Part shown: positions 1-6,586 of the stretch, piece by piece
Position numbering within the stretch: position 1 is the stretch's first letter
How the letters are laid out: the number at the start of each line of letters is the position of its first letter
Position numbers and translations under genes: made by a program
Notes under the pieces: generated by a model
What the model was told of the DNA's origin: nothing
Databases searched by the model: none
The model's input: only the letters and a program-made list of their open reading frames with translations
Assembly (NCBI GenBank): GCA_035291545.1
Contig: DATDRW010000028.1
Span: 1 to 20,555 of the forward strand
DNA: 20,555 bases
Origin: UBA11373 sp035291545
Lineage (GTDB): Bacteria > Actinomycetota > Acidimicrobiia > Spongiisociales > UBA11373
Reading direction: 5' to 3'

Positions 1-255
1 TCGCGGCTGGCAGCGTCGGCGGCAGGTGCCGGCGCGGCTGCCGTCATCTGTTCGGTCCCCGACCTGGGTGTAGTTGCCCAGGTCGCGCCCGACCTGGTGC
101 GGATCGTCGACGCCGGAGGGGACCCCGACGAGTGGCGTGAGGCATCCCGGCGCGGGGCCGGTGTGCTCGTGCTCCCGGATCCGGCGGCGTTGCGGGGGTT
201 CCGCGCCGCCTCCGATGCTCCGGGTGACCCCCGGGGGCACGGACGGCGTCGATAG
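1..255 (+). CDS. pyrF: Orotidine 5'-phosphate decarboxylase-like protein, C-terminal part (partial)
   Basis: This open frame enters from the left edge and ends at TAG 253-255, giving 84 residues. PyrF removes CO2 from OMP to make UMP, the last step of pyrimidine synthesis. The segment AAAVICSVPDL matches the family's 'GVVCSAxE' strand, and a 'GAGVLVL' strand follows where 'GADxLVVGRPI' is expected. The usual phosphate-binding 'TPGIR' is replaced by RIVDAGG, and the Arg of 'GRPI' by LPDP, so the phosphate-grip residues are not visible. Position directly before mihF and gmk is the usual place of pyrF in actinobacteria, which supports the call. It may be a diverged or inactive copy. The catalytic Lys-Asp region lies outside the window, so activity cannot be judged here. 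Confidence 0.55.
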   Translation, partial: SRLAASAAGAGAAAVICSVPDLGVVAQVAPDLVRIVDAGGDPDEWREASRRGAGVLVLPDPAALRGFRAASDAPGDPRGHGRRR

Positions 256-283
256 AGTGACCGGCCGAGACGGGAGGAATGTG

Positions 284-595
284 ATGGCAGGACCACCGAT
301 TCTGTCGGCGGACGACCGGGCAAGGGCGCTGGCAAGGGCCGCGGAGGCCCGTCGGGTGCGTGCCGAGGTGCGCGCGGGGCTGCGCACCGGCTCCATGACC
401 TTCGCTGAAGTGCTCGACCGGGCCGGTGAGGATCACATCGGGGGGATCAAACTGAAGGCGGTGCTGACCGCGCTTCCGGGGCTGGGAAAGGTCAAGTCGC
501 TTCGGCTCATCGAAACCCTGGGCATCGCCGAGAACCGGCGGCTGCGGGGTCTCGGCCCCAAGCAGAGGGAGGCGCTCCTCGCCGCGCTCTCCTGA
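284..595 (+). CDS. mihF: Integration host factor, actinobacterial type (mIHF)
   Basis: A 103-residue basic protein. mIHF is a small nucleoid-associated protein of actinobacteria that binds and bends DNA; it is unrelated to the IHF of enterobacteria. The C-terminal half has the family core LTALPGLGKVKSLRLIETLG followed by RRLRGLGPKQREALL, a helix-two-turn-helix-like DNA-binding fold. The N-terminal ~40 residues form an Ala/Arg-rich helix. ATG 284 is chosen because GGGAGG at 272-277 lies 6 nt upstream; GTG 281 directly before it is a possible but too close start. A TAGAGT at 253-258 overlapping the pyrF stop could be a weak -10 box. The gene sits between pyrF and gmk, as in Mycobacterium and Streptomyces. 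Confidence 0.9.
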   Translation: MAGPPILSADDRARALARAAEARRVRAEVRAGLRTGSMTFAEVLDRAGEDHIGGIKLKAVLTALPGLGKVKSLRLIETLGIAENRRLRGLGPKQREALLAALS

Positions 596-620
596 CCCGC
601 CCCTCGGCCGGCTGATCGTC

Positions 621-1163
621 GTGTCGGGGCCCTCGGGGGCGGGCAAGACGAGCGTCGTCGAGGGGCTCGCCGCCATGATGCCGTTCCACTTCTCCGTCTC
701 CATGACGACTCGTGCGCCGCGCCCAGGAGAAGTCGACGGGATCGACTACTCCTTCGTGGATCGGGCGCGGTTCCTGCGAGCGCGCGCCGCGGGCGAGCTC
801 GTCGAGTGGGCGGAGTACGGAGGGAACCTGTACGGCACCCCGGTGGCCGAGGTGGCAGGTCCCCGCCGACGGGGGGAGGACGTGCTGCTCGACGTCGAGA
901 TGGTGGGCGCCCGCAACATCAAGGCGGCGTACCCCGAAGCGATCATGATCTTTGTCGCCCCGCCGAGCCTCGAGGACCTGGAGCGGCGTCTCCGCCGCCG
1001 CGGCGACACCTCGGATGCCGACATCGCCCGGCGGCTTGGCGTCGCCCGAGATCAGATCGCGGTGGCGGAGACCCTGTTCGAGCACCGCGTGGTCAACGAC
1101 GATCTCAATGCGGCGGTGCGCCGGGTGGCCGGTATACTCGGTATCGTTCCCGACCCCCGGTGA
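621..1163 (+). CDS. gmk: Guanylate kinase
   Basis: Phosphorylates GMP to GDP with ATP. The P-loop GPSGAGKT, the GMP-binding TTRAPRPGEVDGIDYSFVD, the segment EWAEYGGNLYGTP, and FVAPPSLEDLERRLRRRG (LID region) are all present. From GTG 621 the product has 180 residues, but this start leaves only two residues before the P-loop. Guanylate kinases have a beta strand there, and the codons upstream (606-620) do encode GRLIV, matching family members that read GRVVVLSGPS. No ATG, GTG or TTG lies between the mihF stop (593-595) and 621; only CTG 612 and ATC 615 are available. The true start is therefore probably a non-standard codon at 612 or 615. No Shine-Dalgarno sequence is seen. Confidence 0.93.
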   Translation: MSGPSGAGKTSVVEGLAAMMPFHFSVSMTTRAPRPGEVDGIDYSFVDRARFLRARAAGELVEWAEYGGNLYGTPVAEVAGPRRRGEDVLLDVEMVGARNIKAAYPEAIMIFVAPPSLEDLERRLRRRGDTSDADIARRLGVARDQIAVAETLFEHRVVNDDLNAAVRRVAGILGIVPDPR

Positions 1164-1169
1164 CCCACC

Positions 1170-1400
1170 ATGATGATCGAACCACCGATCGAGACCGTGC
1201 TCGAGCGCACCGGAGAGCGGTTCACGCTTGTCGTCCTCGCCGCCCGGCGCGCCCGGCAGATCAACTCATACTTCAACCAGCTGGGTGACGGAATCGGCGG
1301 CTACGTGCCGCCACAGGTCCATTCGCTGTCGCGCAAGCCGCTCTCGATCGCCTTCGAGGAGATCGCCGCCGACAAGGTCGTCGTCGACGCCGGCGAGTAA
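1170..1400 (+). CDS. rpoZ: DNA-directed RNA polymerase omega subunit
   Basis: A 76-residue omega subunit, which helps assemble and stabilise the RNA polymerase core by holding the beta-prime subunit. The family signature is visible as RFTLVVLAARRARQINSYFNQLG, followed by the C-terminal PLSIAFEEIAADKV. It begins 6 nt after the gmk stop at ATG 1170; a second ATG at 1173 is equally possible. No clear Shine-Dalgarno sequence is present, so translation is probably coupled to gmk. The gene order gmk-rpoZ-coaBC is widely conserved in bacteria. Confidence 0.93.
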   Translation: MMIEPPIETVLERTGERFTLVVLAARRARQINSYFNQLGDGIGGYVPPQVHSLSRKPLSIAFEEIAADKVVVDAGE

Positions 1401-1404
1401 CACG

Positions 1405-2586
1405 ATGCTCGCCGGGCGGCGAATCGTCCTCGGGGTCACCGGTGGGGTCGCCGCCTTCAAGGCCGCTTATCTCGCCCGGCGCCTGGTCGAATCGGGTGCC
1501 CAGGTCAGGGTGGTGATGACCCGTTCCTCGCTCGAGTTCCTCGGCCCGCAGACCATGGCGGCCATCACCGGGACGCCGCCGCTCACCGATCTTTTCGGCG
1601 CTGAGTCGGTGTCGCCGCACACCGACCTCGCCGCCTGGGCGGAGGTGGTGGTCGTGGCCCCGGCGACCGCGGCGACCCTCGCCCGGATGGCGAGCGGGGA
1701 GAGCGAGGACCTGCTGGTGGCGATGCTCCTTGCGTTCACCGGTCCGGTCGTCGTCGCTCCCGCGATGCACACCGAGATGTGGGAGCACCCCGCCACCCGG
1801 CGCAACGTGGCCGTCCTCGCCGACGACGGGGTGCGCTTCGTCGGCCCGGCGCGGGGGGCTCTCGCCGGCGGCGATGAGGGCATGGGACGCATGGTCGAGC
1901 CCGAGGAGATTCTGGAGGCGGTGGTGGCCGCCCTCGGCGGCGGCGACCTTGCCGGCTGGACGGTCCTGGTGAGTGCAGGGGGAACCCGTGAGCCGGTGGA
2001 TCCGGTCCGCTTCATGGGGAACCGGTCCTCGGGGAAGATGGGCAACGCCATTGCGTTGTCGGCGGCGCGGCGCGGCGCCAGGGTGACGTTGGTGACCACG
2101 GCCGCCGCCCCCTCCCATCCCGGCATCACGGTGGTGCCCGTGGAGACGGCGCAGCAGATGGCCGAGGCGGTCTGGGCGGCGGCTGCCGACGCCGACGTCG
2201 CAGTCCTTGCAGCCGCCGTGGCCGACTTCCGGCCGGCAGCACCTCCGGCGAAGAAACTGCGGCGGATCGATGGCCCGCCCGAGATCACACTCGAGCCCAC
2301 CCCGGACATCCTGGCAGGGGTCGCCGCGATGAAGCCTCGCCCGTTCCTCGTTGGGTTCGCCGCCGAGACGGGTGCGGCACAGATCGCTGCTGCCAAGGTG
2401 GCAACCAAGGGCGTCGACCTCCTCGTCGCCAACGACGTGACGGCTCCCGGGGCCGGATTCGGCACGGACACCAACGCGGTCACCGTGTTTACCGTGGGTG
2501 GAAGCGTCGAGGAGTGGCCGCTGCAGTCCAAGGACGCGATCGCACACCGGCTGTGGGACCTCGTGCGCCAGGCGCGGTCGCACTGA
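1405..2586 (+). CDS. coaBC: Bifunctional phosphopantothenoylcysteine decarboxylase / phosphopantothenate-cysteine ligase
   Basis: A 393-residue fusion that catalyses two successive steps of coenzyme A synthesis. The N-terminal FMN-dependent decarboxylase (CoaC, about 1-180) has GVTGGVAAFKAA, the catalytic His in PHTDLA (residue 72) and PAMHTEMW (119-126). The C-terminal ligase (CoaB, about 184-393) has GGTREPVDPVRFMGNRSSGKMG, VADFRP, KKLRR and VANDV. PAMHTEMW, rather than the PAMN of E. coli, is typical of actinobacteria. The flap that carries Cys158 in E. coli ('ACGDxGxGRM') reads AGGDEGMGRM here, so this Cys is absent. ATG 1405 follows the rpoZ stop by 4 nt; longer in-frame extensions would overlap rpoZ and lack homology. 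metK, often found next in actinobacteria, is missing. Confidence 0.95.
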   Translation: MLAGRRIVLGVTGGVAAFKAAYLARRLVESGAQVRVVMTRSSLEFLGPQTMAAITGTPPLTDLFGAESVSPHTDLAAWAEVVVVAPATAATLARMASGESEDLLVAMLLAFTGPVVVAPAMHTEMWEHPATRRNVAVLADDGVRFVGPARGALAGGDEGMGRMVEPEEILEAVVAALGGGDLAGWTVLVSAGGTREPVDPVRFMGNRSSGKMGNAIALSAARRGARVTLVTTAAAPSHPGITVVPVETAQQMAEAVWAAAADADVAVLAAAVADFRPAAPPAKKLRRIDGPPEITLEPTPDILAGVAAMKPRPFLVGFAAETGAAQIAAAKVATKGVDLLVANDVTAPGAGFGTDTNAVTVFTVGGSVEEWPLQSKDAIAHRLWDLVRQARSH

Positions 2587-4283
2587 GCGGCGTCGCCCGC
2601 GTCGTTCCCGACGTCCCATCGTTCGCCGTCGACGACGGGTTTGCCTACGCGGTGCCGGACGGGATGGTGGTCACCGTCGGCTCACTGGTCCGGGTGCCCC
2701 TGGGGGGGCGCCGGGTGCGGGGATGGGTGGTTGCCGTCGGGGAGCCGGAGCGGCCCGGTCTGCGCCGAATCCTGGCGCGGTCGGGGGACCTTGCGGTGTT
2801 CGACACCCGGCTCCTCGGTGTGCTGCGCTGGGCGGCGATCCACTACGTGGCGCCGCTCGCTGCGGTGCTTGCCAAGGCGACCCCGCCCAACATCCCCCGG
2901 GGGGAAGGGTTGCGACCCGGACCGGCAGGAGTGCGGCTCCGGCCCCGGCTGCTGGTGGGAGCCGGCCCGTGGCACGACGCGGTCGCCGCCGAGGCAGCAC
3001 CCGTTCTCGCCGCCGGCCGGTCGGTGCTCGTGGTGGCTCCGACCGTCCCCGAGGCGGACGGTATCGCCGCCGGACTGCGGGAGAGGCTGGGGAGGCCGGT
3101 GGCGGCGGTCTCCTCGCAGCTGGGGGGAGCGGAGGTGACCGAACGCTGGGTGGAGGCCGCCTCGCGCCCGGGATCGCTGCTCGTCGGCACCCGGGAGATC
3201 GCCGCCTGGCCGGTGGCCGCCCCCGGCCTGGCGGTCATCGTGGGCGAAGGGCGGCGGGGAATGAAGGACAAGGCGACACCCACGATTCACGCCCGGGATC
3301 TCCTGTTGCGCCGGGCTGCGGTGGAGCGGTTCGGGGTGGTGATGACGGAACACGTTCCCACGGCCGAGGCGCTGAGCCGAACCGGCACGATCGAACGGCC
3401 GACGCGACCGTGGGGGCTCGTCGAGCTCGTGGATCGGCGAGCGGATCCACCCGGGACCGGGCTGATCTCCGGTGCGACCGCCGCCGCGTTACGCGCCGCA
3501 GGCGACCGGCGGGTCCTGTTGTTCACCCACCGGCGGGCGGCGGCGCAGCGCTGTGTCCGCTGCCGACTGCTGCGTCGCTGCCCGGCGTGCGGGGCTTCGC
3601 CGGGCGAGGCGACGGTCTGCCCCCGGTGCGGGGCTGTGACCGATGCCTGCGCCTCGTGCGGAGGACGGCGTTTCGAGACGTTGGGTGCACCGGTGTCCCG
3701 GGTGTTGGCCGAGGCGGCGCGGATCGTCCCCCGCGACCGCATCGGTGTTGCCGGCTCCGGTCTCCCGTTCATCGTCGGCACCGAGCGAGATCTCCCCGGG
3801 CTGGCTGTGGACCTCACCGTGATCCTCGACGGTGACGGCCCGCTGATGGCGCCGTCGTATCGAGCCGGCGAGGATGGTCTGCGCCTCCTGGCACGGGCGG
3901 TGGCTGCGGCCGGGATCGGGCGCGGCCGAAGAGGGATCATCCAGACCGGGGACCCGGGTCATCCTGCCCTCGAGGCGCTGCGCGAGGGCGATTCGGTGCC
4001 GTTCGTGCGCGCCGATGCCGCCCGGCGGGCGGCGCTCGGTTTTCCACCCGGGGGGGAGATCCTCGTGGTCGAAACGGCGGGGGACGTCTCCCTGGGGGAG
4101 CTCACGACCGCGATCGGCGATCGCGCCGCGGTCCACGGACCGGCGGCGACGCCGGCGGGGATGCGATGGCTGGTGCAGGGGGTCGATCTGACGGCCGCCA
4201 GGGTCGTGTTGCGCGGACTCGTCGCCCGCTGGCGCGAGGCGGGGGTGCGGGTGCGTGTGGACGCCGATCCGGTCGATCTCTGA
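2553..4283 (+). CDS. priA: PriA-like primosomal protein without helicase ATPase motifs
   Basis: About 576 residues from GTG 2553, related to PriA, which reloads the replisome at stalled forks. The N-terminal DNA-binding region (VARVVPDVPSF to YVAPLAAVLAKATPP, about 14-112) and the zinc-binding region are intact. Eight Cys form four pairs at 334/337, 343/346, 356/359 and 366/369. The Walker A loop (normally GxTGSGKT) is replaced by VGAGPWHD (135-142), and the DEEH box by VGEGRR (230-235). The protein is therefore unlikely to hydrolyse ATP, as known for actinobacterial PriA. VGTREIAAWP and the C-terminal RAGEDGLRLLARA remain family-like. The start is uncertain: GTG 2514, GTG 2553 (33 nt overlap with coaBC) or CTG 2583 (CTGA overlap). 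The homologous part starts near residue 12. Confidence 0.87.
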   Translation: MGPRAPGAVALSGVARVVPDVPSFAVDDGFAYAVPDGMVVTVGSLVRVPLGGRRVRGWVVAVGEPERPGLRRILARSGDLAVFDTRLLGVLRWAAIHYVAPLAAVLAKATPPNIPRGEGLRPGPAGVRLRPRLLVGAGPWHDAVAAEAAPVLAAGRSVLVVAPTVPEADGIAAGLRERLGRPVAAVSSQLGGAEVTERWVEAASRPGSLLVGTREIAAWPVAAPGLAVIVGEGRRGMKDKATPTIHARDLLLRRAAVERFGVVMTEHVPTAEALSRTGTIERPTRPWGLVELVDRRADPPGTGLISGATAAALRAAGDRRVLLFTHRRAAAQRCVRCRLLRRCPACGASPGEATVCPRCGAVTDACASCGGRRFETLGAPVSRVLAEAARIVPRDRIGVAGSGLPFIVGTERDLPGLAVDLTVILDGDGPLMAPSYRAGEDGLRLLARAVAAAGIGRGRRGIIQTGDPGHPALEALREGDSVPFVRADAARRAALGFPPGGEILVVETAGDVSLGELTTAIGDRAAVHGPAATPAGMRWLVQGVDLTAARVVLRGLVARWREAGVRVRVDADPVDL

Positions 4284-4285
4284 CC

Positions 4286-4312
4286 CCTGGCTAACCTCCA
4301 CCGGCCAGGAGG
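4286..4312 (+). promoter_or_regulatory. Possible -10 box and Shine-Dalgarno-masking hairpin before def
   Basis: TAACCT at 4292-4297 fits a -10 element; no -35 is recognisable. The Shine-Dalgarno AGGAGG lies at 4307-4312. CCTGGC (4286-4291) can pair with GCCAGG (4304-4309), which would cover the first part of the Shine-Dalgarno sequence. A transcript starting just after the -10 box would lack the 5' arm, whereas read-through RNA from priA would contain it. This is an inference from the sequence alone. Confidence 0.35.
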
Positions 4313-4313
4313 C

Positions 4314-4817
4314 ATGGTGGCCGTCTTCCCGATCCGAACGTACCCCGATCCCGTGCTCCGCCTCCCGGCGAACCGGGTGACCGGTAACGGTGCCGAGTTG
4401 CGGCGTCTCGTCGACGACATGTTCGAGACGATGTATGCCGCCCCCGGTGTCGGCCTCGCCGCTCCGCAGATCGGCGTGGCACTCAGGGTGATCGTCTTCG
4501 ATGCCGGAGAAGGGGCCCACCACGTGCTCAACCCGGTGATCGAGGAGACATTCGGGGAATACGTGTACGAGGAGGGATGCCTGTCGGTACCCGACCGCTA
4601 TTGGCCGATCGAGCGGCCCGCCTACGCCCGGGTGCGGGGCCGCGACCTCGACGGCAGCGAGGTCGTCTATGAGGGCGAGGAGCTGATGGGACGAGTGCTC
4701 CAGCACGAGGTGGATCACCTCGAGGGGATCCTGCTCCTGAAGCGGCTCACCCGGCGTGAGCGGAAACAAGCGTTGCGCGACCTCCGCCTGGAGGCCATGG
4801 AGCGGGGTGTGGGGTGA
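4314..4817 (+). CDS. def: Peptide deformylase
   Basis: A 167-residue metalloenzyme that removes the formyl group from the first methionine of new proteins. All three family motifs are present: GVGLAAPQIG (motif 1), EGCLSVP (motif 2, with the metal-binding Cys) and QHEVDHLEG (motif 3, with the two metal-binding His and the catalytic Glu). The Shine-Dalgarno AGGAGG at 4307-4312 is only 1 nt from ATG 4314 and 4 nt from the in-frame GTG 4317, so GTG 4317 could be the real start. The stop overlaps the start of fmt; the enzyme that adds the formyl group is thus encoded directly after the one that removes it. Confidence 0.96.
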   Translation: MVAVFPIRTYPDPVLRLPANRVTGNGAELRRLVDDMFETMYAAPGVGLAAPQIGVALRVIVFDAGEGAHHVLNPVIEETFGEYVYEEGCLSVPDRYWPIERPAYARVRGRDLDGSEVVYEGEELMGRVLQHEVDHLEGILLLKRLTRRERKQALRDLRLEAMERGVG

Positions 4818-5740
4818 TGCGAGCCGCCTTTCTGGGGACACCCGACGAGGCGGTGCCCATCCTCGCCGCCGTGGGCGACGTGGCCGACGTCACGGTGGTG
4901 ATCACCCGTCCCGACGCGCCCCGGGGGCGCTCGGGTCGCCCCGTTCCTCCGCCGGTGAAGGTCTCGGCCGAGGAGCGGGGATGGCGGGTCGAACAGCCCG
5001 AGCGGGCCGCCGAGATCGGACCCTTGGTCGCGGATGCGGACGTCGCGGTCGTGGCCGCCTTCGGGCGCCTCATCCCCGGCCCGGTGCTGGCGGTTCCTCC
5101 CGCCGGGTTCGTCAACGTGCACTTCTCGCTGCTCCCCCGGTGGCGGGGGGCCAGCCCGGTGGTGCGGGCCATCCTCGCCGGCGACGGGGAGACCGGTGTC
5201 ACCCTGATGCAGATGGACGAGGGGCTCGACACCGGCCCGATGTTCGCTTGGGCCGCGACACGGGTAGACCCCGAGGAACCCGCCGGCACCCTCACGGACC
5301 GCCTGGCGGGCATGGGCGCCGACCTCGTGCGGTCGCGGCTCGGCGAGGTGGTCGCCGGCTCGCTCCGCCCGGTGCCGCAGGACGGCACCCGCGCCACCGC
5401 GGCGGGCAAGGTCACGGTCGAGGAGGCGTTCCTGGACCCGGGTCGCCACCGGAAGGAGCCCGTGGTGAGGGCGGTGCGCGCCTTCAACCCGAGGCCCGGG
5501 GCGTGGGGGATCGTGGGCGGCGAGCGGATCAAGGTGTGGCGGGCGCGGCCCGGCGCCGGGGTGGTCTCGCCGGGAACTGCGATCCTCCAGGGCGGCGCCG
5601 TCCTCCTCGGAGTCGCCGACGGCGTCGTCGAGCTGGTCGAAGTACAGCCGACGGGACGACCCGTGATGTCCGCCGTCGCCTGGATGAACGGACGCCGCGG
5701 AGCACCGGCGGTGTTCGGCAGCGCCGGGGGCGCTAGGTGA
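4817..5740 (+). CDS. fmt: Methionyl-tRNA formyltransferase
   Basis: A 307-residue enzyme that formylates initiator Met-tRNA with 10-formyltetrahydrofolate. The N-terminal catalytic domain starts with RAAFLGTPDEAVPIL and contains the catalytic Asn and His in VNVHFSLLPRWRGASPV and the catalytic Asp in MDEGLDTGPM. The C-terminal tRNA-binding domain includes VRAFNPRPGAWG. ATG 4817 overlaps the def stop by one base (TGATG); GTG 4814, one codon upstream, is the alternative. Tight overlap indicates translational coupling with def. The 3' end overlaps the convergent ppk2 by 8 bp. rsmB, the common next gene in this cluster, is not present. Confidence 0.96.
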   Translation: MRAAFLGTPDEAVPILAAVGDVADVTVVITRPDAPRGRSGRPVPPPVKVSAEERGWRVEQPERAAEIGPLVADADVAVVAAFGRLIPGPVLAVPPAGFVNVHFSLLPRWRGASPVVRAILAGDGETGVTLMQMDEGLDTGPMFAWAATRVDPEEPAGTLTDRLAGMGADLVRSRLGEVVAGSLRPVPQDGTRATAAGKVTVEEAFLDPGRHRKEPVVRAVRAFNPRPGAWGIVGGERIKVWRARPGAGVVSPGTAILQGGAVLLGVADGVVELVEVQPTGRPVMSAVAWMNGRRGAPAVFGSAGGAR

Positions 5741-6536
5741 TCACGACGCCGGAGAGGTCCTCGGCGGGCCGCGGGAACTCCATGCCGAACCGGTCGAGTG
5801 CCGTCACCAGTACCCCGCCGACCACCAGGTCGCGGTACCACTTGCGGTCGGAAGGGACCACGTACCAGGGAGCCCACTCCGTCGAGGTGCGGGAGAGCAC
5901 ATCGTCGTAGGCGGCGACGTACTCGTCCCACCGTGCCCGTTCGGCGAGATCCGCAGTCGCGAACTTCCACTGCTTGGAGGGATCCTCGAGCCGGGCGCGG
6001 AGCCGCTCGGCTTGCTCCTCCCGGGAAACGTGCAGGAAGAACTTGAGGATCGCCGTCCCCTCATCAGCGAGCAGCCGCTCAAAGCTGTTGATCTGGTCGT
6101 AGCGCTTCTCCCACACCGCCGCCGGCACCAGCGAGTGCACCCGCACGACGAGCACGTCCTCGTAGTGGGAGCGGTTGAAGATGACGATCTCCCCGTTGCC
6201 GGGAACGTGGGCGTGCACCCGCCAGAGGTAGTCGTGGGCGAGCTCGACCGGGGTGGGTCGCTTGAAGGAAGCGACCCGGACTCCCTGGGGGTTCACCCCA
6301 TCGAAGACGTGACGGATGACGCCGTCCTTGCCGCCGGTATCCATCGCCTGGAGCACGACGAGCACCCTGCGGCGCCCCTCGGCGAAGAGCAACTCCTGTA
6401 GCTCCTCGAGCCGGTCCGTGTGCTTCTTGGCCTGCGCTCTTGCGGCGGACTTCCCTTCGGGAAATGCCGAGGTGTCGTCCGGGTCGTGGTCGGCGAGGCG
6501 GACGTTGGTTCCCGGGGCGATGCGGTGACGATCCAT
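5733..6536 (-). CDS. ppk2: Polyphosphate kinase 2 family nucleotide phosphotransferase
   Basis: A 267-residue PPK2-family enzyme that moves phosphate between polyphosphate and nucleotides. The Walker A loop is AMDTGGKDG (64-72), Walker B lies in EIVIFNRSHYEDVLVVRVH (116-134), and a lid rich in Arg and Lys covers about 171-192. FDGVNPQGVRVASFKRPT and ELAHDYLWRVHAHVP resemble class III PPK2, which can phosphorylate both AMP and ADP; the subclass is an inference. It stands alone on the minus strand, divergent from rpe across 50 bp and tail to tail with fmt with an 8 bp overlap. It occupies the place where actinobacteria often carry rsmB, so it was probably inserted or rearranged into the cluster. 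Base composition does not stand out from its neighbours. Confidence 0.93.
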   Translation of the reverse strand: MDRHRIAPGTNVRLADHDPDDTSAFPEGKSAARAQAKKHTDRLEELQELLFAEGRRRVLVVLQAMDTGGKDGVIRHVFDGVNPQGVRVASFKRPTPVELAHDYLWRVHAHVPGNGEIVIFNRSHYEDVLVVRVHSLVPAAVWEKRYDQINSFERLLADEGTAILKFFLHVSREEQAERLRARLEDPSKQWKFATADLAERARWDEYVAAYDDVLSRTSTEWAPWYVVPSDRKWYRDLVVGGVLVTALDRFGMEFPRPAEDLSGVVIT

Positions 6537-6542
6537 GGCGGG

Positions 6543-6548
6543 AGGGTA
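6543..6548 (-). promoter_or_regulatory. -10 box for a leaderless ppk2 transcript
   Basis: On the minus strand TACCCT lies exactly 6 nt before the ppk2 ATG, with no Shine-Dalgarno sequence in between. This is the spacing expected if transcription starts at or next to the start codon. No -35 element is recognised. Confidence 0.45.
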
Positions 6549-6574
6549 GGCGCAGGAATGGCCGGAACTCCCGG

Positions 6575-6580
6575 TAACCT
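6575..6580 (+). promoter_or_regulatory. -10 box for a leaderless rpe transcript
   Basis: TAACCT ends 6 nt before GTG 6587, and there is no Shine-Dalgarno sequence. The spacing mirrors that of the divergent ppk2 -10 box in the same 50 bp gap. A -35 element is not evident. Confidence 0.5.
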
Positions 6581-6586
6581 CGCCCG

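Noticed and set aside
1273..2619. Long minus-strand open frame opposite coaBC (and similar ones opposite priA, pheT and the PBP gene)
   Set aside because: The sequences are Arg/Pro/Gly-rich with no family motifs and mirror well-supported genes; such shadows are common in GC-rich DNA.
2553..4283. priA as a pseudogene because ATPase motifs are missing
   Set aside because: The frame is intact, all zinc-binding Cys are kept and this loss is typical of actinobacteria.
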